Positions 9,627 through 22,891 of a stretch of 64,000 nt of DNA are shown in pieces. The notes beneath the pieces were generated by a model. That model searched no databases. It saw nothing but the letters and a program-made list of their open reading frames with translations, and was not told the origin of the DNA. This DNA is from Styela clava (Eukaryota; Chordata; Ascidiacea; Stolidobranchia; Styelidae): NCBI RefSeq assembly GCF_964204865.1, contig NC_135258.1, forward strand, positions 6,935,001 through 6,999,000, given 5' to 3'. The position numbers and the translations under genes were made by a program. Positions within the stretch are counted from its first letter, which is position 1. Each line of letters opens with the position of its first letter.

Positions 9627-11206
9627 CAGTGGTTCTCAAACTTTTTTAGTCCCAGAGCCGCATTTCAAAGCTCAAAGTTATGAAGAGCCGCACACAAACA
9701 ACGCAAGGTAAAATAGCAACAAACCTTAAGTGCGTATTTAAAATACCAAGACATCGTAACAACAGCACACGTAACAACTAGGGCTGGGCAGAATATTCAA
9801 TAATAAAATATTCGAATGGCATTTTACTATTCGAATATCCGGTACCACATGACCTGCGCCGTTCTGCTTGGACATCGAACTCACGCGTCTCCAACTCAAT
9901 TGTTAATTGTGCGAGATTCCCCAATGGCGGTCGCTATCGGGAAAAAAACGACAAATTTGAAAAGTCGTTGTCTCTGGGATATGGTGTTATATGCTATTTT
10001 TGCACTTAACGTGTCGTTTCAATCCCATATTTTGCAAAAAAAATACTTACCGTCCGTTCCGTAAATTTAGAAACGTCAAACCAGATTAGGTATTTGCAAT
10101 AAACTTCCCAGATTTTAAACTCCGCATGCTTGGTGACATGTCATTAGCCATTTCTTACATTACCGAACATAAAGTTGATTAAGATTGAATGTTAAAATGA
10201 CTTTTCGGCGTTTCATTGTGAAAATGGCGATTTTAGGTCGTTAAAAAACTCTAGTTATTTAAATAGCATGGATTTAAAAATGACCAAAAGCTTTTCCAAA
10301 AGCTGGTATGAGTTACTTGTATAAAAAACACTCATTAAGTTGTGGCCATATAAGAAATGTCATGCCCTCCTCCCTTCCAGTCACTTTGTATCAGCTCTTT
10401 AGTGATCCCTCCATCCTTGGCCAAGTAAGGTTTCGAATATGTAAACATTTCACTCGACCAAGCATGGCCGTTGAGCCAAGAGTAGAACGTAAAATCAATC
10501 GTGAATTTCGTTGTAACAATGCACACTGACTCGTTCACAGAGTTGTTGCGTCTATTATCATCGAAAATGATTACAATTGTTAAATTTTGAAGCATTTGGG
10601 CAGTAATAATTAAGCCTTATGGCATGACATAATCAAAATCATTAAGTGTAGTGCTGAATTTGCCAATTACGTAAAGAAAATTGAGCATTACTCAGTAAGT
10701 ATTTTAGCTATAACAACCATCGGGGCGTTGTTTTGTTGAAACAAAAACGTTAAAACTTAGAGAAATTAGTTATAATTAGCGTCTGACGCTCTATTAGGCA
10801 CAAAGCCCCAGAAATGCCTTTATTGCCAAATTATTTAATCTCTATTTTAAATCAACATTCAGGATTCACGCAATCGTAAATTTGCTAGGTTTATCTATCT
10901 AATACTAAAATAACACGAACACCATAGAAAAGCACGAGAAACCTAATTATCATTTTAAAAAATATCTGCATCTCGGTTACCGTTCACTTTAAACAGGTAC
11001 GGTTAATTTACAAGCGGTGATAAGGAAGATCAAATCGAAGGCAGAGGATAAAACTCAAAATAAAATTAATTTGGTTTTGGAATCAGCCCTTAATGTATTC
11101 AACAGCTGTCGCTGATGTGAACGCAAGGGTAAACTAAATACTAAAACAATCATTGAGTTATTTGATTCATACATAATATTCAGGAACCCTAGTTTGAGAA
11201 TCACTG
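9627..11206. mobile_element. hAT element, first at the shared site
   Basis: It starts CAGTGGTTCTCAAACTTTT and ends TAGTTTGAGAATCACTG, a good terminal inverted repeat. It is flanked by the 8-bp duplication CTCTAAGG (9619-9626, 11207-11214). At 1580 bp, it has no transposase frame, so it is a non-autonomous or decayed copy. Confidence 0.87.
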
Positions 11207-11214
11207 CTCTAAGG

Positions 11215-12083
11215 CAGTGGTTCCCAACCGCCGGTCCGCGGACCGGTGCCGGTCTGCGAAGCTTTTATTGCCGGTCCGCGAGAAATTTCGTTGTTTTGTT
11301 GTTTTCCGCCGTCATATTGCGACGTCTTTCGCGACATCATGACGCCGAGCAATCACGCATTTCGCTTTTTTGCCTCCGATTCATCACGAATTCGCTCTAT
11401 GAAATCTGGTAAGATTCAGAAACCTAAAAAATCTATATCATACGTTATGCATATTTCTTTCTTTTTAAACCAGAAAACAGTCAAAAACAGTATAGTTTTC
11501 GAGTGATGTATGTTTCTTGTTGCAACCCTACAGGTGGCCACGAGATGCGCAAAAAAGCATGGGCTGCAGAGATCTTTTCCAGTATTTTGTGCAGACACAG
11601 TAGGATTTTGAGCTTGGTGCCAAGTCATCAACGACTTTATCATTGTGATGTAAATTCATTCGTTCAAGGCGTCAATCAACTGCAGAGGGATTAATATGAT
11701 AAACCCAACGAAAAAGAAAAAACTTGATTAAAATTGTGATTCAACTTTACAGTTCAGATTTAAAACAGAATTACTTGAAACAATTTTAGATGTTTCTTGA
11801 TAACGAATACCCATATTCGAGCAATCAAACCGTAGTAGTATATATTTACGATCAAACTGTTGTCCGTATTTTCAACCAGTTACTGCGTTAGTTTTTCTCC
11901 GTGTTTTTTTTAGGTGTGTATATTTTGCACACCTGGAAGCATATTGGGTGCCCGGAATTGCATTCTATTACGCAAATATATGTTATTCGTTTCTGTTCGG
12001 GTTATCTCAAATTTTTGCCGGTCCGCCAACACAATTAATTTAATTTTACCGGTCCGCCAGGGTAAAAAGGTTGGGAATCACTG
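11215..12083. mobile_element. hAT element, second at the shared site
   Basis: It starts CAGTGGTTCCCAACC and ends GGTTGGGAATCACTG. It is flanked by CTCTAAGG (11207-11214, 12084-12091) and shares the middle duplication with the preceding element. Both ends carry CCGGTCCGC-type subterminal repeats. It is 869 bp and non-coding. Confidence 0.87.
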
Positions 12084-12520
12084 CTCTAAGGTGTGCGCGT
12101 GTGCGCGCGCACACATCTTTCAGAGGCCGCGCACACGCATAGATTTACTGCGCACAGGCGTATTCGATGTAATGTAACAATATTTGGGGTTGGCAGGTTG
12201 AGAAAGTTTGTTGTTGGCCCACCCATTACCCAGTCAGAACGCCAAAATTTCTTCATTGGTTTCTGCACAAATATTAGTCATTTTCAAAAAAGTGCGACCA
12301 CACCAAAATTTTTGCGCACACATACTACAAAAATTAGAGGGAACATCGACCACGACTACTATTCATATATCAATATGAAACATCAATTCTAATTTCGCGC
12401 CACAAAAATTATGGGCCGAATAACCTATTATAAAATTTGGACCATGATGGCGCAACTTTTGACCTTCGTTTGCCTCTTGGTGCAGAGCAGGCACGTTTGC
12501 CTTATTGATGTAGTCTACGG

Positions 12521-13984
12521 CATAGGTTCTCAAAGTGCTCCGTACGGAGCCCCAGGGCTCCGCGAGAGGAACCCAGGGGCTCCGCGAGCTATTCGATTAC
12601 TTTTCAAAATACTGACTAATTTTGTAACTGTTTAAAGAAGCAATAACAGCTTTGATAAAATCTGACAACAATATGGCCTCGAAATATGGCAAAGAGGCTG
12701 AATTAAAAAATGACATTATTTATAAGGGAGGTGGTTCAAAATTGGAATTGGAAATTTCCGCGCAACATTCTTCGCGATTAAAAAAAACGTATAACGAGAT
12801 TTCTGTTGTGTGAAATATTCAATCCATGACCAATGCGAGCATTTAACGTGTCTCGTCGTTATAATGTAATTGTGCTCATCGTTACTCACGTTTGATTACT
12901 AAAATGGAAGAATATTATTCTGAAATAACATAAAATATGTGATAAACTGCCAACTATCAATAAATTGGAGTCGTATTTTTGCGATATTGGGATTTGTCAA
13001 ACTTGATTTGTTCTTTCGCACTTGAGATTATTTTTAAGCAAGATATCGCCCTTTAAAAAAACACAATGTCTGGGCAAAATACGAACAATTGAAATTTATT
13101 TTATTGCATTCGGCTCCGTCGGTAGTTTCAGAATGAAAAAAGGTACATCGCGGATCGCGCCCACAATTGATTGCGTGCGGCTCCGTCGGTAGTTTCAAAA
13201 AGGGAAAAAAAGGTAGGCCTACATCGCGCGCACAATTGACTTGTGTTTCGATTTCGCAGTTACTACAATGAAAACATAACATAACACCAAATTCTGTGAT
13301 TTGCAATGTCTATAAAAGCGTTTTCAATCCTAGGTGAGTCTGCTGAAACCAAACGTGTGATCTTCCATTTTAAGTTTTAGTTTTAATATTTCAGAATGCC
13401 GCTTTTTAATCAAGAAATTTGAGTTGCAGATTTATCTCTTTATAAATTATTATTTTTAGCATTTCGTCGCCGATGACTATAATATGGTAACATGTTTTCC
13501 ACATTGAACTCATAATTCCCCACGAGAACACAAAAGCCATTAACGTCGTCATTGTGTAACAATACATGTATATGCAGAGGGAAATTTGAATCAGGGAGAA
13601 TAAACACCGGCGTGAAGATGTTTAAAGGTTCAAAAACACGCCATGCTGAGGATAAATCGGCGATTGTAACAAAATGCAACCGCGCACATTATTAGCGGCC
13701 TTTCAAGTCTTCCAAACATGTCAAAAGGGAAAAGATTCGACCATGTTTGTCAAGTGTCAAATTTACAGCTTTAGTATATATAATTTATGTTTGAAATTTA
13801 GATTTTTTTATGACTTATATTAACCTTTTCAAAAAAGGTTCAGCATTTAAATTGAGTAAAGTACTTTTAACTTGCTCAGGAATATTAATCCGAAAGTAAC
13901 AATTTTAACATTTATTTTGGGGCTCCGTGAATAATAGTTAACCTTTTCAAGGGCTCCGCAACACCAAAAGTTTGAGAACCCCTG
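12521..13984. mobile_element. hAT element, 1.46 kb, non-coding
   Basis: The left end CATAGGTTCTCAAAGTG and right end AGTTTGAGAACCCCTG form the inverted repeat, and the 8-bp duplication GTCTACGG flanks it (12513-12520, 13985-13992). GGGCTCCG motifs lie near both ends. Internal sequence resembles the element at 26759-28058 and the remnant at 42375-43370, so these form a family. No transposase frame remains. Confidence 0.87.
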
Positions 13985-14734
13985 GTCTACGGTACCGTAC
14001 CGTATGTTCGTCGTACCGGTAGGTGAAAGCGACCGAGCCGGGCGTTAGTCCTGGATGTTGAATCTGTTGAATATTTTTATTTCATTAATATGTACGGTTA
14101 CCAGTACAGGTATCAGTATCAACACTTATTTTAGTTACGGTACCGGTACTCTACCACAGTCTGACAGTGATAAATAGGTAAATTCTGTTTTATGTAAAAG
14201 TACGGTAATGTTACGGTATCGGTAACCTATACCGGTAAGTTTTTTTCGACTCCATACGGTAATCAGCATAATAGACGATGAAATAATTGATAAAAATAAA
14301 TAAAACTGATCATGGAATCGGGAGAGCAAACAAAACCTTAAGTCAGGTCAGCAAGTTTGAAACGTACCGTACCGGTACAGATTTAAGATTGGAAGGTGTT
14401 GTAAAAAGTAGTACCTGTATGTGTTCGCTCATCCTGTATGTCTATCTGGTTCCCAACCTTTTTAAAAATTTTGCATAACAGATTTTTCCTTGCATTTTTT
14501 TTTTAACTCTTGGCCTACAAACTGACAAACGAGTTCAAAATAGCAGCATGCTACCTACCAAAACTTTTTCCAGCATCTTCTCTTTCGAAACACATCTTGC
14601 GTTTGGGTGCAACAAGACAGTTTCGAGTTTGGAATCGCTTTCTTTGCATAATTTAGCACACAGATGGAATACCGTAATAACTGTTTTATCATTTTATTCT
14701 GATTTCACACTGACAGCTGCTATAGTTTTTTATC
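13985..14734. other. Upstream region of the HPDL gene with GTACCG repeats
   Basis: From about 13985 to 14370 the sequence is dense in ACGGTA, GGTACC and ACCGGTA words. From 14400 to 14734 it is ordinary AT-rich DNA before the predicted start codon. No clear TATA box or Inr can be assigned. Confidence 0.5.
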
Positions 14735-17700
14735 ATGAAATATTTAGGTATACATCATATACGATTTGCTGTTGACAATCCAGAACAGTTTTCTAGATTT
14801 TTGATTCAACATTTTGGATTTCAATATTTTGCACATCGTCTGAACAATCCATCAGCGCAGTCCTCTATAGCAGTCAAACATCACAGTGTTGTGTTTGTGA
14901 TTGACAAACGAAATCATGACAACACAGTATTAGAGGTGAACGGGAATTTACCAAACTTATTTTTAAATGGAAATGTGAATTATCCAGTAGACACTGTTTG
15001 CGATGCTTGTTTTCAATGCAATAATATTGATGAAATTCTTGAACGAGTGAAAACGACACAGAAAGGATCTTGTGTAATCCAATCAAAGGTAATGTTCTCA
15101 TTATTGTATTCAAACATCTGAATAGGCCTATTCAATTGGGTTCAATATCATATTCAATTTGTAGGTTTATAATAAAGCTTTGAAAAAAGGTAGAAAGTTG
15201 TATGAAATTATTCGGCAAAAGGAACAATACTATCAATTTCATAACCTTATGAAACATTTCGTTTTGTGCTTTTTTGATTGACCATTCAAATCCAATTGCA
15301 TATTTACAGAGTCAAACTTTTATAAAAAAAAATGTCAAAATATTTAAACTCGGATAGTATTTGCAGCCGGGCCTAACATAGCTATGGGTAGTTATTATGA
15401 ATAAGGATCTTGGATGACATGACTGGCTGATTTTGGTTATTTTATATGGTTCCATGTTTTCCGTCATTGGACTAGTAGTGGATTGTATAGTCTAGTGTAT
15501 ATAAATTCAAAATCTAAAGCAAGTAATTATTATATAATTGTATTCTTTTGAATTTAAATCTCTCGTTTGTTTCCAGGTAGAAGACCTCAATGGCACAGTC
15601 TCCTATGCAGTTATTCAGTCACCTTTTGGAAATTTACAACATACATTAGTAGACTTATCAAATTATTCTGGAAAGTTTTTACCTGGTTTCCAAATAAATC
15701 ACAATTATGTCAACTCGAATCATCATTATGTGGAATGCATTGATCATCTTGCATACATGGTACCAACGGGACTTGCGGATTCTGCCATAGACTGGTACAA
15801 CTTCGTGTTTGAGTTTGAAAGACTCTTCATCAACAAGTGAGATAATAAAGACATATTTCTCATGAATTTTAGGTTCACCTTTTTGAATTTTTTGACAAAA
15901 AATTATTAATATTATTCAAGGAAATGTTAGTCAATCAGAGCATTATTTTTTTTTAAATATACTTTATATATATAGGACGTAATAAAGTACCAATAGCATT
16001 TCAGGGGAAAGGGAAGTACAGACAAGCAATATACTAGTTAACCACTTACTCGAGGTTAATTAGGTATAACGAAAATTTAATAAGAAAAGGTTTGGACAAG
16101 ATCACTATTTTATCTAATGTTGCAGTTTTGTGCTATAATTAGAACTCAACTTTACCATCTACATTTAGGAATGATGAGGTTAATGAGGGGTTCAAAGTTG
16201 AACATGGACCAATGGGAATGAGGTTAAAAGCAATTCATGGAATTGATCAGTTTGCACCAAAATGTACAGGTAAAATTGAAATGATTCTTAGAATGTTCAA
16301 GGTCCTGGGCGTCACCCTTTGAATCACATTTACGGTTTCCCCACCATCGAGTCCATGCTGCCAAAAACAAATAACTGGCTAACTAATCTCATACCCGACA
16401 TTGACTGGTATCTGGGTGAGAGGCCGTGGTTCGCCATATTATTGAGCCTAGGGATGGGCAATATAGAATACCGAATCCGGAGGATTCGAATCCCAAAGTA
16501 TTCGAATCCAACGGGATCCGATAACAGGATTCGGTTTCCGCCTCTCCGGCGCCAAGCGTCAATTTTTGTATTTCGAGTTTCTAATTTATCAATTAAAGAC
16601 GAGCGTTTTTCTCGCGTCGAAATCTCACGAGCGTTTTTTCTCTCGTGGAAATCTCTCTCGTTTAACATAACTTGCGTCTGCTCGTAAAATCGGTAAACAT
16701 CAAACACTGTAATCTCAATCTGCATATTCAGAATATGAAGTCGGCGAAGTACACTTCACGGCGAAGACTCGTTATTGCACCGATTTTGCGTTCTACTGAT
16801 TTGCTATATAGCTAACGTATAATAATAATCTGTGCCGACTTACTAGCGATATTCCGATAAAACGATTGCAACAATCTTCAATTGTTTACAGACGTGCCTT
16901 TCTTCATTTTACATTAAGATATCTCGAGATCTGCGAGTTTTACCAAAAAAAGATGCATGTAAACCAAAAGCCAGGCGTTGAATGTTATAACATTGCTTGC
17001 GATTAATTTAGATCAAATATTATTTACGAATAATTTATTACACCATTTTCCGAAATACAAAGTTATATCGCAATACGCGAAAATCTGTCACATTCAAACT
17101 CCACTCTCAAAACATTACATTTGTTTCGGTCCGTTTCTATCGTTCAAGATAGACGCACGTTTGATCGAGTGTCTGCAGTAATTTTGTCGCTGGTGAATTT
17201 AAAAAAAAGTTGCCGCATCTGGCGACGATAGTGACGTATTGAGTTTACTTAGGGCCAAGTCTGTGTAGATAATGATATGTAACGATAATCATAGAAAATG
17301 AATTAGTCTTTAGATGTTATTACCTAATAACTAAGTACACCGTTTTCCGAAATACACTGTTATCGCAATACGTGAAAATCTGTCACATTTGAATTTCACT
17401 CTCAAAAGATTACATATTTTTCGGTCCTTCCCTATCGTTCAAGATAGACGCACGTTTGATCAAGTGTCTGTAGTATTTTAGTCGCCGATAAATTTAAAAA
17501 AAGTTGCCGCATCTGGCGAAGATAGTGACGTATTGAGTTTATGCACGGCCAAGTCTGGGTAGATAAAGTATGTAATGATAATCATAGAAAAGGAATTAGT
17601 CTTTAGATGTTATTACCTAATAACTAAGTACGAAATCGAGTTTACGGGAACTTGGTTTTACTTGCTCGCACAGAATAAAAAGTTGATTTTAATTGATAAT

Positions 17701-20700
17701 GATTAAATTTAATATTTTACAACGGCCGCATAGGTTGCAGTGGCCACACGCTGGTCCTGCATCTAATTAATTCTCAGCGGGTATGTTTTAGTTCACTAGG
17801 CAGACTAACATTAATAATGATTAATGCAATTTCATGTCTATTTTTGTATATAACCGCTTACTATTAAAGTGTGTGAAGCGTGTCTTAATTTAGCATATCG
17901 GTGTTTAGGGATTACATACATTTTGAACTATTGAAGGCGGAAAATATTGTAATATTCTTGAATTTTATTGCCCTGAGAAATGCCTGTTTAATCCAGTGTT
18001 CAGGACATTTCCAAATAAATAATACATTTTAGTTATACATTTAAAACTTTTTAACATCTAAATCCAGCATTGTGGAAATTCCCACTTTTTGAATAAGTAT
18101 GAAAATAGAATAGGATTCGGTATTCTGGATTCGATTTAACTATTCTAGAATATTCTAGAATAGTAAATTATTCTACATTGCCCATCCCTAATTGAGCCGT
18201 CTTATCAACTTTAATCTCCTCCGGGATAAATATTTAAATCCTATCCATATGGGAAATGAAGTGACAATATTGTTCATATTTTGAGATTTCTGTTAATTTA
18301 TTTAAGCCATCTCCTTGCATCGGAATAATATCAACATGTCATAGCGGAATTTTTTTTACTTTTTTTGTAATATTTTGAACATTTGTAACCTTTAGATTAT
18401 TTAGCTCTTATCCGGCTTCAAGCTTATTTACATGTTACTTTTGTTTTCATCTCAGGTGATTTCTCTCCAGACATGTATATAGCGCCCGTTAAATTCGTAT
18501 TTGGTGAACCACTTAGCTCCTCAACTAGTGATCAAATATCAACATTTTTAGAAGAACACAGGTGAGTCGTATTTACCTATCCGACAGTCTGTTTAAAAAA
18601 GCGCTCACATGGGTGAAAATACATAATGTTTTCTTGCTCTTCTCGCTTCTACAAATCTTTTGCTGCTTTGCCTTCATTACTATAAAGCTATGTGATGGCC
18701 GCATTCCCTTCTTTTGAGTTTTGCTATTCACGCGGCGCTCTGGTTGTTGCCTATGTAATTCGTTGCTGCAGTCTTTCCTTGCGGCTGTTTAAATTACAAC
18801 ATTATATTGTGACTCAATAATAACATAGAAAAACTAGACTTTTTGTGTGGTCTAACTCAGTGGTCGGCAACCTTTTTTAACCACCTTTATGGACCACCTT
18901 TATGTTGACAATATATTCAAAACAAAGGTGATGCTATTCATTGCGAAATCTGCATTTGTTTGCTGGCCATTAATTGTTCCCAATTTGGAGACATGGTCGA
19001 CAGTGATACACGTTACATGTTTCTTACGTTCAGCCTACTCTGGTATTTCTTTTTTTACATTTGTCAATATTGAAAACCCGACCTGACATAAGGAAAAAGG
19101 TAACAGCGCAGCGAACGTCGAGGTATTCATATAGGATTATAAATCAAAAAACTGCCGAGTATGTATTTCGCAAAGATGCTTTTCAACTCATTATCATTTG
19201 AAATTTTAATCAATTGCCTATATAACACAATCTCGTCGTCGACGAGACGACCCCATCGTTCGAAAAGTTTCTAAGGCTTCATTGCATCATTTAAGAGTTT
19301 AATATGACAAAGGACGCAAACTGGACGATTTTGTTGCTGTCACTCACAGCTATGAATTCATATTGCAAATACAACTCTCTGTACTTGCGCTTGAAAGTCT
19401 TTTTTTTTGGGAATGATGTTCCTGATATTATGTACACTCTCAGTTTTGTTAGATCTTGTGGCGCAATCATTCGAGAATTGCTTTATTGATATTTGTTTAG
19501 CCATAACTATTGACGTGGAAATTGTTTGTGAAGTCAGACATGCTGCTCAGATGTGTTGTGTTTGTCGGGTTTGTAGAGGTGTTATTAGGATTCTGTCCGT
19601 TTTAGGTCACCTTCCTGCGGACCGGTAGTAATCTTTCCGCGGACCGGCGATGGGTCGCGGCCCAATTGTTGCCGACCACTGGTCTAACTAGATGTCTGAT
19701 GTTGGTTACATGACCCACTGACAAAAAATGTTGCACATTCTTGCTGTAGGTGGTAGTATCAGCCCAGTACTTTAAAACCTTCAAACCAACAAACGAAAAA
19801 GGGCTCTCATCAATGAGATTTGATATACCCAATTCATTTTGGCCATCGCAAAATTTTCTTGTTGCCGACCACTGGTCTAACTAGATGTCTGATGTTGGTT
19901 ACATGACCCACTGACAAAAAATGTTGCACATTCTTGCTGTAGGTGGTAGTATCAGCCCAGTACTTTAAAACCTTCAAACCAACAAACGAAAAAGGGCTCT
20001 CATCAATGAGATTTGATATACCCAATTCATTTTGGCCATCGCAAAATTTTCTTTTTTTATCACAGAGGTATGGGCATTCAACATATTGGGCTCGGAACTA
20101 GGAATATTTTAGAAGCAGTCAACCACTTCAAGCAACTTGGAGCTAGTTTTGTTGCACCACCCATTGAATATTATCACGATGTGAGTTTTATTTTATCTTC
20201 TCTGCTTCGTTACATTGAGTGCTCCATTTCTGTGTCAACCATAATATCTACTGATTTTAAAATTTAAATATTCATAATGATAAGAGTGACCTGAGGTTGA
20301 CTTTCTGATTCCACGAAAGTTTCACATCCATTGGTAGGCTATAACATTGTTGAAATTGTCTCTCTCTTGCATTGTCATTTTTTGCTTGTCACATTATGAA
20401 CGCTTTAACATAACCGCTGGTCGTTTACTGCTCACTCCACTATCAAGACCATGCATCTAAAACAAATAACTGACTAACTCATGCCATACACGACACGAAC
20501 TGGTATTTGGATGAGAGGCTGTGGTTCACTATATGATTAAGCCTTTTTATCAGTTTTCGCCTCCCCATGATAAATATATAAATCCTATCTTATCCATGAT
20601 TACATCTGGTTTCCACTTTTTCTAGAATAGAATGAATTTCGTGACATGTATCAAATAAAAATCATTTTGTTCTCTTTTCTTATATAATCATCTGTCTTTC

Positions 20701-22857
20701 TCTCAGTTTTATGTGAAAATCCCACATTCTGGTCAGAAGTCATCTATGTCACCATGTACCACCTTTTATTAATAACCCATATTGAACATGAACATGACTC
20801 ACAAAAAAAAAAGATTACGGTAATATAGTGACATGGCAACTATAGTAATCAATATAAACTTTATAAATTTATTTAGTGTTAGCTACTCCTGCAATTATAG
20901 CAAGTCTTCTGTGAGGTGCAATGAACTAGATTAGTGGGAATTGTTAGAATTAGCTTTCTGCCTGAGGCTAATTAATGATAATGAGCTATAGTAAAGATAA
21001 TCAAACATGTATGGCGGAATGCCTGGAGATTGTGGGGATATAGCTCAGTGGTAGAGCATTCGACTGCAGATCGAGAGGTCCCTGGTTCAAATCCGGGTGT
21101 CCCCTCTTTTCTATCTTGATTTTTAACATACTTTTATTATATCAACAAGCTTAAAATCCAATTTAAAGGTTTTTTTGTATTTCCAAACTGCTCCATGCTA
21201 GCGCTGCCATGGGAAATTATACAGCTTACTTTCATTATCTTCTTTCCTTCTAGACTCGGGATTCACAAACAGTGGGGTGTGGCCCTCAAGGGGGGCGCAG
21301 ACATTTTTTAGAGGGGCCGTGAAGCTAATTAAAAATTAAATATCTGTCCGCCCTATTTGATTTAATTAAAACTTCTATTTATTTCATTATTTACGTTCCA
21401 TTCACGTATTTTAAACGTGTTTTTTGAGTACAACATACTTTTACTATCTGTTATTTGTAGCTTATTGTTAGCTAGTTGTTTTTGAGGTGGAGTGCGAGAC
21501 TTACCTAATTCTACAAACAGGGTGCGGCCAAAGATGTTTAGAGAACCACTGTTCCAGACGATGAAACATATTTATTGAAAGGTGTTAGAGCGTGTGGGGA
21601 TATAGCTCAGTGGTAGAGCATTCGACTGCAGATCGAGAGGTCCCTGGTTCAAATCCGGGTGTCCCCTCTTTTTTTTATTTAGAAATTGATTTTAATAATC
21701 TTATAAAACCATTGTTATAAAGGGAGTAAAGAATAGGCCAAAGATGTTTAGAGAACCACTGTTCCAGACGATGAAACATATTTATTGAAAGGTGTTAGAG
21801 CGTGTGGGGATATAGCTCAGTGGTAGAGCATTCGACTGCAGATCGAGAGGTCCCTGGTTCAAATCCGGGTGTCCCCTCTTTTTTTTATTTAGAAATTGAT
21901 TTTAATAATCTTATAAAACCATTGTTATAAAGGGAGTAAAGAATAGAATAGTATGGAATCTTTTAATCTTTAGTGAGAAATATAGCCACATATATTAGCA
22001 CTATTTTTACATTAGGGCCAGTGAACCTCATGTGAAGTATACATATATATATATATATATTGCCGCAGAACCAAATTATCTCATATCACAAATTTTAGAG
22101 CTGTACAGCCGAACCCTAAAATGGACATAATAAGACAATACTTTAAACTAAATCAGCTACAGCTTTGAAACTCACACCAAAAGATGGCTGAAGGTCCATA
22201 AGGACACAGTTCAAAATGAGTCAATTTCCACTCCTTTGGTTTTTCTGTGACGATATGTATTTATATATATATATATATATAGTATTTGCAATTAATCACT
22301 GATATGATATGCTATGCATCAATTCTTGCTTAAAATACCAGAATTTACTGGTTAACACAAGACCTTATTTAAGCTCCCAAGTTTGTGCTTCCAAGTAAGC
22401 AAACCTATTTTGACACAATCTACCAAACCACACAGAAAAATAATGAATGTAGGATACTTTATTTACAATGTGGTATTTATTTAATCATGTAAACTGGTAT
22501 TGAAAGATTTGGAGTTGTTGGCGGAAATAATACAACACCACTTGTATATATTTTATTTTAATTAGTTTCCTGCCCTAGGCAAATCAAGACATTCAATTCT
22601 ACATATTGAATCGTTTTGAGCAAGTGGGGATATAGCTCAGTGGTAGAGCATTCGACTGCAGATCGAGAGGTCCCTGGTTCAAATCCGGGTGTCCCCTCTT
22701 TTTTTTTATTCAGAAATTGATTTTAATAATCTTATAAAACCATTGTTATAAAGGGAGTAAAGAATAGAATAGTATGGAATCTTTTAATCTTTAGTGAGAA
22801 ATATAGCCACATATGTTAGCACTATTTTTACATTAGGGCCAGTGAACCTCATGTGAA

Positions 22858-22891
<34 letters not shown>

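Larger units (their letters stand above)
9610..12348. mobile_element. Outer hAT element split by two later insertions
   Basis: The left end CAGTGTTCCCTCTA (9610) and the right end TAGAGGGAACATCG (to 12348) form an imperfect inverted repeat. The 8-bp duplication ACCACGAC flanks it (9602-9609, 12349-12356). Only about 10 bp of the left end precede the inserted elements; the body resumes at 12092 with a TGTGCGCG-rich stretch. Without the insertions it would be a MITE of roughly 270 bp. Confidence 0.8.
21528..21947. repeat. Two 210-bp tandem units, each with a tRNA-Cys
   Basis: The sequence from CAAAGATGTTTAGAG to AAAGAATAG is duplicated with a 210-bp period. Units begin at about 21528 and 21738 and are essentially identical, including the tRNA and its T-rich terminator. 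Confidence 0.9.

Noticed and set aside
9816-12635. Several short open frames within the nested hAT cluster
   Set aside because: They have no hAT transposase motifs and cross element boundaries.
16319-16725. Overlapping open frames on both strands near the hAT left end
   Set aside because: They cross the SINE and hAT junction and have no recognisable domain.
20708-20780. A possible extra HPDL exon after a CTCTCAG acceptor (FYVKIPHSG frame)
   Set aside because: It runs into stop codons with no good donor, and exon 5 joins exon 6 in phase with better family alignment.
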